A stretch of 45,765 bases of DNA from Enterovirga sp. (GTDB lineage Bacteria > Pseudomonadota > Alphaproteobacteria > Rhizobiales > Beijerinckiaceae). Numbering within the stretch: position 1 is the stretch's first letter; every line of letters begins with the position of its first letter. Positions 28,887 through 36,721 of the stretch are shown here, piece by piece. The position numbers and the translations under genes were made by a program. The DNA is taken from NCBI RefSeq assembly GCF_028290205.1, contig NZ_JAQGKF010000069.1, positions 1 through 45,765 on the forward strand, written 5' to 3'. The notes below the pieces were generated by a model. That model was not told where the DNA came from and made no database searches. It saw nothing but the letters and a program-made list of their open reading frames with translations.

Positions 28887-28899
28887 CAGACGGCGCACG

Positions 28900-28928
28900 A
28901 ACTGCCTCATGCCCCGCGTGAGGCAGTT
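28900..28928. repeat. perfect inverted repeat AACTGCCTCA-tgccccgcg-TGAGGCAGTT
   Basis: 10-bp perfect arms with a 9-nt loop in the DUF2939-CsbD intergenic gap; no U-tract on either strand. Confidence 0.75.
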
Positions 28929-29073
28929 AAACCGTTATGTGAGCTTCGTCCGGATTTCCGTTATCCGCCAGATCTTTGCCGTTCGGTCCGAATGTCGTGC
29001 CTGAACCGATGTCTGGGGGGCGCCTGCGGTTCCCGCGGCAGCCCGGTCTCGAACCGCCTGCCGTCCCGGGCCA

Positions 29074-29093
29074 TTCCGGGCTCGGGCCCGGAA
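29074..29093 (-). terminator. inverted repeat TTCCGGGC-TCGG-GCCCGGAA downstream of the CsbD gene
   Basis: Perfect 8-bp stem with a 4-nt loop, about 30 bp past the minus-strand CsbD stop; no clear U-tract. Confidence 0.4.
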
Positions 29094-29121
29094 GGCGGGT
29101 TCGCCCCGGTGTTGCGGCCTC

Positions 29122-29505
29122 TCAGCGCCGCGCGTGGACGAGCAGCGCGAGGATGTAGCCGACGGCCCCGGCGATCATGATCGCGGCGATCGGGCTCTGC
29201 CCAACCTGCCGGGACACGGCGCGGGTGCCCTCGCGGTAGAACTTGTCCGCGTCCGGGTAGCGGCGGCGGCCCTCGTCCAGGTAGCGGCGCCCCTGCTCAT
29301 AGGCGTCCTCGGCGAGGCCTTGCGCCTGCTCGGCGTAATCCTGCACGGCCTCGCGGGCCTGCCCGTAGGCCGCCTGCACGGTTCCCTGCGCCTCCGCGCT
29401 CCGGCCCTCGGCCTGGGTCTTGGCGTCTCCTGTCAGGCCGCCCAGCGCGCTTTCCGCCTGGCCGCCCATCTTCTTCGCGGTTCCGGCCACTCGATCACTG
29501 TCCAT
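29122..29505 (-). CDS. CsbD family stress-response protein with C-terminal membrane segment
   Basis: MDSDRVAGTAKKMGGQAESALGGLTGDAKTQAEGRSAEAQGTVQAAYGQA (CsbD) and C-terminal SPIAAIMIAGAVGYILALLVHARR (DUF883-like). Confidence 0.88.
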   Translation of the reverse strand: MDSDRVAGTAKKMGGQAESALGGLTGDAKTQAEGRSAEAQGTVQAAYGQAREAVQDYAEQAQGLAEDAYEQGRRYLDEGRRRYPDADKFYREGTRAVSRQVGQSPIAAIMIAGAVGYILALLVHARR

Positions 29506-29571
29506 TGCCGACCTCCTGTGTCGGGCTGGTAACCCTGACCGTGCGGCAAAGTTCGATCGGGGACGAACCGA

Positions 29572-30546
29572 TCAGTGCATCACGGGGCCCTTGAGCAGCC
29601 GCCGCCGGTCAACCGAGGCGAGCCTCGCCTCGAAGGCCCGCCCGTCCCGGTGGAGTTTGAGGGGGACCTCGACCCCGGCTGGGCCGAGGGCCCAGACCGA
29701 TCGGAAAAAGCCGGCCAGATCGCGCACCTCCTGGCCCGCGATCCCCGTGACGATGTCGCCAAGCTGCAGCCCCGCCGCGTCCGCGGGCCCGCCGCGGGCC
29801 ACGCCGGCCACTGCCACGCGTCCGTCGATCTCGGTCGCATAGAGGCCGAGCCACGGGCGGGGAGGGCGGTCCGGCTGACCGAGCCGGAGCAGGTCATCGA
29901 GCACGGGCTTCAGGAGGTCGATCGGCACCATCATGTTGAGGTGCTCCTGGTGGTCGGGCCCGCGCTCCTGCTGCAACTGCAACGAGCCGATGCCGATGAG
30001 GCGCCCGTCCTCGGCAATCAGGGCGGTCCCGCCCCAATGCGGATGCGCCGGCGCCGTGAAGATGGCCTCGTCGAGAACATATTCCCAGTAGCCGGCGAAT
30101 TCCTGCTTCATGGTGATGCGGGCCGCCACGGAGTGGCGCCGCCCGCCAGCGCCGGCGACGACGACGCGCTGCCCCACCAGGGCCTCCGCGGAGCTGCCGA
30201 GCGGGAGGGCCGGCAATCCCAGCGGCGCGAGCGCCTGGATCAGCCCCAAGCCGGTCTGGCCGTCCACGCCGATCACATGGCCCGGCGTGACCCGGCCATC
30301 GCCGCTCGTCAGCCACACTGCCGCAGCCTCCGTGACGAGGTAGCCGACGGTGAGGACCAGACCGTCCTCCCGGATCAGGACGGCGTTGCCGGCGCGCTCC
30401 GTGCCAAGGGTTTCGGCCGTGAAGGCGTCGGACGGAACGGTGGCCGAAAGGGCGAGAACGGAGGAGAGCGCCTTGTCGAGGTCGAAACGGTAGCCTTGCG
30501 GCTTCGGCTGTGTCGTGGCCCGCACCTTCCAGTCGCTCGGCGACAT
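29572..30546 (-). CDS. S1C/HtrA-like PDZ protein, probably proteolytically inactive
   Basis: HtrA-like GNAVLIREDGLVLTVGYLVTEAA, HPHWGGTALIAEDGRLIGIGSL, MVPIDLLKPVLDDLL, and PDZ WLGLYATEIDGRVAVAGVARGGPADAAGLQLGDIVTGIAGQEVRDLAGFFRSVW. Start chosen at MSPSDWKVR. Confidence 0.82.
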   Translation of the reverse strand: MSPSDWKVRATTQPKPQGYRFDLDKALSSVLALSATVPSDAFTAETLGTERAGNAVLIREDGLVLTVGYLVTEAAAVWLTSGDGRVTPGHVIGVDGQTGLGLIQALAPLGLPALPLGSSAEALVGQRVVVAGAGGRRHSVAARITMKQEFAGYWEYVLDEAIFTAPAHPHWGGTALIAEDGRLIGIGSLQLQQERGPDHQEHLNMMVPIDLLKPVLDDLLRLGQPDRPPRPWLGLYATEIDGRVAVAGVARGGPADAAGLQLGDIVTGIAGQEVRDLAGFFRSVWALGPAGVEVPLKLHRDGRAFEARLASVDRRRLLKGPVMH

Positions 30547-30749
30547 GCTCTCGTCCCCTAAAAGGAGCGCGGCCGGCTGGACCAGGCTGCCTCCCGGCTG
30601 GATGTCACTTGAGCTGGATCGGACACGGGAGTCGAGAGCCGGACAGCCGCCGGTCCGGGGCCGGAATCGTGGCATCCGCAATGGACCCGCCGGGCGGTGA
30701 CTGGCGTTTGCCAACGCCGGCCCGACCTCTTCGGCCTAACGGAACATCG

Positions 30750-33026
30750 ATGAGCCACACGAAAGCCGCTTCCCCGGCCGGCGCTCCTGCCGCGCCGTCC
30801 GTCATGCGCAGGTCCCGGGTACGCGAGGGGACGGCCAATCATCTCGGCGCACGCTGGGACGGGATCGGCGTGAATTTCGCGCTGTTTTCGGCCCACGCCA
30901 CCAAGGTCGAGCTGTGTCTGTTCGATGACGACGGCAAGACCGAGCTCGAGCGCATCGAGCTGCCGGAATACACCGACGAGGTCTTCCACGGCTATCTGCC
31001 GGATGCCCGTCCGGGCACGATCTACGGCTACCGGGTGCACGGCCCCTATGAGCCGGAAGCCGGACACCGGTTCAATCCCAACAAGCTCCTCCTCGACCCC
31101 TATGCCAAGCAGCATGTCGGCGAACTGACATGGGACCCGGCGGTGTTCGGCTATGTGGCCGGCGAGGACGACCTGTCGTTCGACGACCGGGACTCGGCGG
31201 CCTTCATGCCGAAATCACGCGTGATCGACCCGGCCTTCACCTGGGGCGCGGAGCGCTCGCCGCAGATCGCCTGGGAGCGGACCATCTTCTACGAGGCCCA
31301 TGTCAGGGGCTTCACGATGCGGCACCCGGCGGTGCCGCAGAACCTGCGCGGGACATTCTCGGGCCTCAAGGTGCACGAGGTCGTGTCCTATATCCGCTCG
31401 CTCGGCGTCACGTCCGTCGAGCTCCTGCCCATCCACGCCTTCGTGGATGACGAATTCCTCCTGCGAAAGGGGCTGCGCAACTACTGGGGGTACAACACCA
31501 TCGGCTTCTTTGCCCCGATGCAGCGCTATCTGGCGACCCCGTTCGTGAACGAATTCAAGGAGATGGTGGCGGCCCTGCACGATGCCGGGCTCGAGGTGAT
31601 TCTGGACGTGGTCTACAACCACACCGCGGAAGGCAACGAGATGGGGCCGACCCTCTCGTTCAAGGGGATCGACAACGCCTCCTACTATCGGCTGCTGCCG
31701 GACACGCCGCGCTACTACATCAACGACACCGGCACCGGGAACACCCTCAACCTCAGCCACCCCCGCGTGCTCCAGATGGTGACCGATTCCCTGCGCTATT
31801 GGGCGCAGGAATGCCGGGTCGATGGCTTCCGGTTCGACCTCGCGACCATTCTCGGACGCGAGCCGTATGGCTTCGACGAGGGTGGCGGCTTCCTCGATTC
31901 CTGCCGCCAGGATCCCGTCCTGTCCTCCGTGAAGCTGATCGCCGAGCCCTGGGATTGCGGCCCCGGCGGCTATCAGGTCGGCGGCTTTCCGCCCGGCTGG
32001 GCGGAGTGGAACGACAAGTACCGGGACGACGTGCGGGGCTACTGGAAGGGGGACGACGGCAAGCTGCCGGATCTCGCCTCGCGCGTCACGGGCTCGGCCG
32101 AACTCTTCAACAAACGCGGCCGCAAGCCCTGGGCCACGGTGAATTTCATCACCGCCCACGACGGCTTCACCCTGAACGACCTCGTCTCCTACGACGACAA
32201 GCACAACGAGGCGAATGGCGAGGACAACCGGGACGGGCATTCGCACAACCTGTCCTGGAACCACGGCGCGGAGGGCCCGACCGAGGATCCGGAGATCAAG
32301 GAGCTGCGCTACCGGCAGATGCGCAACTTCATGGCCACGCTGCTCCTGTCCCGGGGCACGCCGATGATCCTGGCCGGAGACGAGTTCGCCCGCACCCAGG
32401 GCGGCAACAACAACGCCTACGGCCAGGATTCCGAGATCGGCTGGATCGACTGGGAGGTGCCGCCGGATTCGCGTGATCTCGCCCTCTTCGTCCAGAAGCT
32501 GATCACGCTGCGGCAGGCCCTGCCCATGCTGCGTCGCGGCCGCTTCCTCACCGGCCATTACGACGAGGAGATCGGCTCGAAGGACGTGACCTGGCTGACG
32601 CCCTCGGGCGACGAGATGACGCCTGCGCACTGGGACGACGGCAATGCGCGCTGCGTCGGAGTGCTGCTCGACGGGCGGGCGCAGGAGAGCGGCATCCGCC
32701 GACTGGGCACCGACGCCACCCTCTACATGGTCTTCAACGCCCACCACGACGTGGTGAACTGCAAGCTGCCCGCCGCCCCCGGCGGGTCGGAATGGATGCT
32801 GCTGATCGACACGAACCAGCCCGACCGGGAGGACATGCCCGCCTTCCAGATCGGGCACGAATACGCCGCGACCGGTCGCTCGCTGCTCCTGTTCATGACC
32901 CGCCCGAAGCAGCAGGCGGCCGGCAACGAGGACGCGCAGCGCTCGTATCAGCACGTGGTCGCAGCCTTCCACCGGGCGATCGACGAGGATCTGGTCTTGC
33001 CGGAAACGGCTGCCTCGCGCGGCTGA
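30750..33026 (+). CDS. glgX: glycogen debranching enzyme
   Basis: GATWDGxGVNFALFSAHATKVELCLFDDDGKTE; YEPEAGHRFNPNKLLLDPYAK; VVYNHTAEGNEMGPTLSFKGIDNASYYRL; VDGFRFDLATILGRE; IAEPWDCGPGGYQVGGFPPGWAEWNDKYRDDVRGYWKGD; NNNAYGQDSEIGWIDWE. Confidence 0.96.
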   Translation: MSHTKAASPAGAPAAPSVMRRSRVREGTANHLGARWDGIGVNFALFSAHATKVELCLFDDDGKTELERIELPEYTDEVFHGYLPDARPGTIYGYRVHGPYEPEAGHRFNPNKLLLDPYAKQHVGELTWDPAVFGYVAGEDDLSFDDRDSAAFMPKSRVIDPAFTWGAERSPQIAWERTIFYEAHVRGFTMRHPAVPQNLRGTFSGLKVHEVVSYIRSLGVTSVELLPIHAFVDDEFLLRKGLRNYWGYNTIGFFAPMQRYLATPFVNEFKEMVAALHDAGLEVILDVVYNHTAEGNEMGPTLSFKGIDNASYYRLLPDTPRYYINDTGTGNTLNLSHPRVLQMVTDSLRYWAQECRVDGFRFDLATILGREPYGFDEGGGFLDSCRQDPVLSSVKLIAEPWDCGPGGYQVGGFPPGWAEWNDKYRDDVRGYWKGDDGKLPDLASRVTGSAELFNKRGRKPWATVNFITAHDGFTLNDLVSYDDKHNEANGEDNRDGHSHNLSWNHGAEGPTEDPEIKELRYRQMRNFMATLLLSRGTPMILAGDEFARTQGGNNNAYGQDSEIGWIDWEVPPDSRDLALFVQKLITLRQALPMLRRGRFLTGHYDEEIGSKDVTWLTPSGDEMTPAHWDDGNARCVGVLLDGRAQESGIRRLGTDATLYMVFNAHHDVVNCKLPAAPGGSEWMLLIDTNQPDREDMPAFQIGHEYAATGRSLLLFMTRPKQQAAGNEDAQRSYQHVVAAFHRAIDEDLVLPETAASRG

Positions 33027-33183
33027 TCACCCTGGCCGGCCCTTGGCCTCCGGTGCCGGGGCGCGGCCGGGCCACGCCGGACCACCGCCGGCCGGACGCT
33101 CTCTCCGGATCGCCGCAGGCAGCCCCTGCCGATCCGGGGAAGCTTGACAGCCCGCCCGCCTCCTGCCCTGCCTGGCATGACGC

Positions 33184-33870
33184 ATGAACAAGCTCGGCTC
33201 CATCGCGCTGCTCAGGGAAGCGGAGGTCGACCTCGCCCAGTACGCGAGTCGCACGCAGTGCCGCGCTTTCCGGCCGGACGAGATCCTGCTCGATTTCGAT
33301 GAAGCCTCCACCGACGTCTACTTCCTGCTGTCCGGCGAGGTGCGCGTGCTCATCCGGACCCGGTCGGGCAAGGAGGTGATCCTCGGGGAGATGAGGGGAG
33401 GGGCCGTGTTCGGCGAACTCGCCGCCCTGGACGGCATCGCCCGCTCGGCCAATGTGACGGCGCTGACCCGAGGCGAGGTCTGCAGCATGCCGTCGGCGGC
33501 CTTTCGTGAGATCCTGTTCGCCTCGCCCACGGTCGCGGATCGGGTGTTCCGGCTGCTCACCGGGCGCATCCGTGAGCTCGACGCCCGGATCATGGAGCAT
33601 ACGGTGCTGGACCTGCGGCATCGGCTCTACGCCGAGTTGCTGCGGCTCTCCGTTCCCCGGAGCGGTTCCGGTGAGGAGCGCGTCGTGACGCCGCCCCCGT
33701 ACCATCACGTCCTGGCCGCCCGCATCGGCTGCCGCCGCGAGCAGGTGACACGGGAATTCACCGCGCTCGATGCCGAGGGTCTGATCGAGCGGACGCGTGG
33801 CGCGCTGGTTCTCCGGCGGCCGGATCTGCTCCAGTCGCGCGTCGCCGCCGCCCTGCGCGAGGACGGCTGA
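33184..33870 (+). CDS. Crp/Fnr family transcriptional regulator
   Basis: cNMP-binding fold VYFLLSGEVRVLIRTRSGKEVILGEMRGGAVFGELAALDGIARSANVTAL; C-terminal HTH LAARIGCRREQVTREFTALDAEGLIERTRGALVL. Confidence 0.92.
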   Translation: MNKLGSIALLREAEVDLAQYASRTQCRAFRPDEILLDFDEASTDVYFLLSGEVRVLIRTRSGKEVILGEMRGGAVFGELAALDGIARSANVTALTRGEVCSMPSAAFREILFASPTVADRVFRLLTGRIRELDARIMEHTVLDLRHRLYAELLRLSVPRSGSGEERVVTPPPYHHVLAARIGCRREQVTREFTALDAEGLIERTRGALVLRRPDLLQSRVAAALREDG

Positions 33871-33896
33871 TCGGGTCCGCGAGGCGTTGAGGGACG

Positions 33897-33925
33897 GCTC
33901 GGCCGCCTGCTACATCGGGCCGAGC
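33897..33925. repeat. inverted repeat GCTCGGCC...GGCCGAGC between the crp/fnr-like and ABC ATPase genes
   Basis: Perfect 8-bp arms at 33897-33904 and 33918-33925, just upstream of the ATPase TTG start. Confidence 0.45.
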
Positions 33926-33942
33926 GAGGGCATCACACCGAA

Positions 33943-35043
33943 TTGCAGACCTTGGCCGGGCGATCTCCGGACGCCGCATCTCCCATTATCCGCCTCCTCG
34001 GCATCACCAAGCGCTTCGGCGGGGTTCCGGCCGTGGACGGCCTGTCGCTCGACCTCGCGGAGGGCGAGTTCTTCTGCCTGCTCGGACCCTCCGGCTGCGG
34101 CAAGAGCACCCTTCTTCGAATCCTGGCCGGGTTCGAGGAGCCCGATGACGGCGAGGCGGTGCTGGACGGCGCCAGTTTGCGCCAGGTCCCGCCGCACCGG
34201 CGGGCGCTCAACATGATGTTTCAGTCCTACGCCCTGTTTCCCCACCTCACCGTGGCGGGAAATGTCGGCTACGGCTTGCGGTTCGGCGACCTCGGGCGGC
34301 GGGACCGCGCGGAGCGCGTCCGCGAGATGCTGCGCCTGGTCCGCCTGGACGGGCTCGGAGAGCGCTACCCCGCCCAGCTCTCGGGCGGGCAGCGACAGCG
34401 CGTGGCGCTGGCCCGGGCGCTGGCCCGGCGCCCCCGCGTGCTGCTCTTGGACGAACCGTTGGCGGCACTCGACCGGACCCTGCGGGAGGAGACCCGGGCC
34501 GAACTCAAGGACCTGCAGGGGAGGCTCGGGACCACCTTCGTCATGGTCACGCATGACCAGGACGAGGCGATGACCATCGCGGACCGGATCGGCATCATGC
34601 AGGCCGGGCGCCTCGTCCAGGTCGGCCCTCCGCGCGAGGTGTACGAGCGGCCCCGGACGCGGTTCGTGGCCGGCTTCGTCGGCGACACCAACCTCCTCGA
34701 GGGCGTGGTGGTCGGCCAGCACGGGGGGCTGACCCGCGTCGCGCTGCCGAGCGGCGGCGAGATCGCGGGCGCGAGCGAAACCGCGTTCAGTCCGGGCGCT
34801 CCGGTCGCCGTGGCCGTCCGACCGGAGCGGATCGAGCTGCGGCCCCTCGCCGGCGAGCCATCCGGGCTCACCGGGGAGGTGGCCGAGGTCGTCTTCGCCG
34901 GGCCGTGGCTGGAGTGCCGCGTGAAACTGCGTGGCGGGCCCGTGCTGCGGGTCACCCGCCCGAACGGTGCCGCGCTCGTGCCGGCGCCCGGCGACAGCGT
35001 GGCCCTGTGCGTCCCGGCCGGGGCTGCCGTGGTGCTGCCGTGA
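33943..35043 (+). CDS. ABC transporter ATP-binding protein, spermidine/putrescine (PotA-like) type
   Basis: FCLLGPSGCGKSTLLRILAGFEEPDDGEAVLDG; MMFQSYALFPHLTVAGNVGYGLRF; LSGGQRQRVALARALARRPRVLLLDEPLAALD; C-terminal TOBE. TTG start as in the ORF track; exact start uncertain. Confidence 0.93.
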   Translation: MQTLAGRSPDAASPIIRLLGITKRFGGVPAVDGLSLDLAEGEFFCLLGPSGCGKSTLLRILAGFEEPDDGEAVLDGASLRQVPPHRRALNMMFQSYALFPHLTVAGNVGYGLRFGDLGRRDRAERVREMLRLVRLDGLGERYPAQLSGGQRQRVALARALARRPRVLLLDEPLAALDRTLREETRAELKDLQGRLGTTFVMVTHDQDEAMTIADRIGIMQAGRLVQVGPPREVYERPRTRFVAGFVGDTNLLEGVVVGQHGGLTRVALPSGGEIAGASETAFSPGAPVAVAVRPERIELRPLAGEPSGLTGEVAEVVFAGPWLECRVKLRGGPVLRVTRPNGAALVPAPGDSVALCVPAGAAVVLP

Positions 35044-35951
35044 CCCGGCTCGGCTCGCCTCTCGCCAGGGCGGTGATCCTCGGCGTCCCGGCGCTCTGGC
35101 TCGCCTTGTTCGTGTTGCTGCCATTCCTGGTTCTCGGCCGCATCAGCCTGTCCGAGAGCGCCGTTGCGCGCCCGCCCTACCGGCCTCACCTGCCGAGTTC
35201 GCTCGACCCCGCCGCCTGGGCCGATGCGCTGGCCCGCTTGAGCCTCGACCGATACCGCACGCTGGCGGAGGACCCGCTGTACCGTGACGCCGCCCTGTCC
35301 TCGCTCGGCCTCGCCGCGCTCGCGACCGCCCTCGTGCTCCCCCTCGGCTATGGCATCGCGCTTGCCATGGCGCGGGCGCCCGAGCGCTGGCGCCCGGCGC
35401 TGGTCGCCATTGTCATCCTGCCGTTCTGGACGGGCTTCCTGGTGCGGGTCTATGCCTGGATCGCGATCCTGAAACAGGACGGCTGGTTGAACCAGGCCCT
35501 GCTCGCGCTTGGCATCGTCGAGCGCCCGCTCGCCGTCCTGAACACCGATGCGGCGGTGCTGATCGGGCTCGTCTACGCGTATCTGCCCTTCGCCATCCTG
35601 CCCATCTACGCCACCCTCGAACGCCAGGACCCGACCCTGGTCGAAGCGGCGGCCGATCTCGGGGCGTCCCCCACGCGCCGGTTCTGGACCGTGACGCTGC
35701 CTCTCTCCTGGCCGGGGATCGCGGCGGGTGGGCTCCTCTGCTTTATCCCCATGGTCGGCGAATACGTGATCCCGGACCTCCTCGGAGGGGCCGACACGCT
35801 GATGCTGGGCCGCACGCTGTGGATCGAGTTCTCGTCCAACCGCGACTGGCCGCTCGCGGCAGCGGTCGCTCTGGTGCTGCTGGCGCTTCTCGTCGTGCCG
35901 ATCGTGCTGTTGCGGGAGATCGAGGCGCGGCGCCTCGAGGCTGGCCGATGA
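35040..35951 (+). CDS. ABC transporter permease (PotB-like)
   Basis: GTG start overlapping the ATPase stop; FWTGFLVRVYAWIAILKQDGWLNQALLALGI; EAAADLGASPTRRFWTVTLPLSWPGIAAGGLLCFIPMVGEYVIPDLLGG. Confidence 0.92.
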   Translation: MTRLGSPLARAVILGVPALWLALFVLLPFLVLGRISLSESAVARPPYRPHLPSSLDPAAWADALARLSLDRYRTLAEDPLYRDAALSSLGLAALATALVLPLGYGIALAMARAPERWRPALVAIVILPFWTGFLVRVYAWIAILKQDGWLNQALLALGIVERPLAVLNTDAAVLIGLVYAYLPFAILPIYATLERQDPTLVEAAADLGASPTRRFWTVTLPLSWPGIAAGGLLCFIPMVGEYVIPDLLGGADTLMLGRTLWIEFSSNRDWPLAAAVALVLLALLVVPIVLLREIEARRLEAGR

Positions 35952-36721
35952 GGCGCCTCTCGGCCGTCAACCTCGCGGTGCTCGGCTTCGGGCTGCTGTT
36001 CCTCTACGGCCCCATCCTGCTGGTCGTGCTGTTCTCGTTCAATGCCTCGCGGCTGGTGACGGTCTGGGCCGGGTTCTCGACCCGCTGGTACGAGGCGTTG
36101 CTGGCGAACGCGCCGCTTGGCGCCGCCCTGTTGACCTCACTCAAGGTCGCGCTCGGCTCCGCCGCCCTTGCGACCGTGCTCGGCACACTGGCCGCCCTGG
36201 CCCTGGTCAGACTCCGGCGCTTTCGGGGGCGGCGGCTCTTCACGGGGCTGCTCTACATCCCGCTGGTGCTGCCCGAGGTCGTCACCGGCCTGTCGCTGCT
36301 GCTTCTGTTCGTGGGGCTCGGCATTGAGCGCGGCGCCTGGACGGTGACCCTCGCCCACGCCACGCTGACCCTGTCGGTGGTGACGCTGGTCGTGCAGGCC
36401 CGGCTTCTCGGGCTTGATCGGTCGGCGGAGGAGGCGGCGGCCGATCTCGGCGCGTCTCCCCTTCAGGCGCTCAGGACGGTGACGCTGCCGCTGCTTGCGC
36501 CGGCGATCGGGGCCGGGTTTCTGCTCGCCTTCACGCTGTCGCTCGACGACCTGGTGGTCGCGAGCTTCACGTCGGGGCCGGGGGCCACCACCCTGCCGAT
36601 GCTGGTCTTCGGTCAGGTGCGCCGGGGCGTCACGCCCGAGATCAACGCGATCTCCTCGCTGGTGATCCTGACGGTCGGGTTGGTCCTGCTCGCTTCCGTC
36701 CTGGCCCGACGCCGCCGCTGA
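35948..36721 (+). CDS. ABC transporter permease (PotC-like)
   Basis: LYGPILLVVLFSFNASRLVTVWAGFSTRWYEALLANAPL; EEAAADLGASPLQALRTVTLPLLAPAIGAGFLLAFTLSLDDLVVASFTSGPGATTLPM. Confidence 0.94.
   Translation: MRRLSAVNLAVLGFGLLFLYGPILLVVLFSFNASRLVTVWAGFSTRWYEALLANAPLGAALLTSLKVALGSAALATVLGTLAALALVRLRRFRGRRLFTGLLYIPLVLPEVVTGLSLLLLFVGLGIERGAWTVTLAHATLTLSVVTLVVQARLLGLDRSAEEAAADLGASPLQALRTVTLPLLAPAIGAGFLLAFTLSLDDLVVASFTSGPGATTLPMLVFGQVRRGVTPEINAISSLVILTVGLVLLASVLARRRR

Noticed and set aside
28753-29180. short plus-strand ORFs (83, 60 and 62 aa) in the DUF2939-CsbD gap
   Set aside because: No RBS or protein-like composition; they cross the inverted repeats, so the gap is better treated as non-coding.
31215-32972. 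585-aa minus-strand ORF
   Set aside because: Antisense shadow of glgX; composition biased to H/G/V/R, typical of GC-rich reverse frames.
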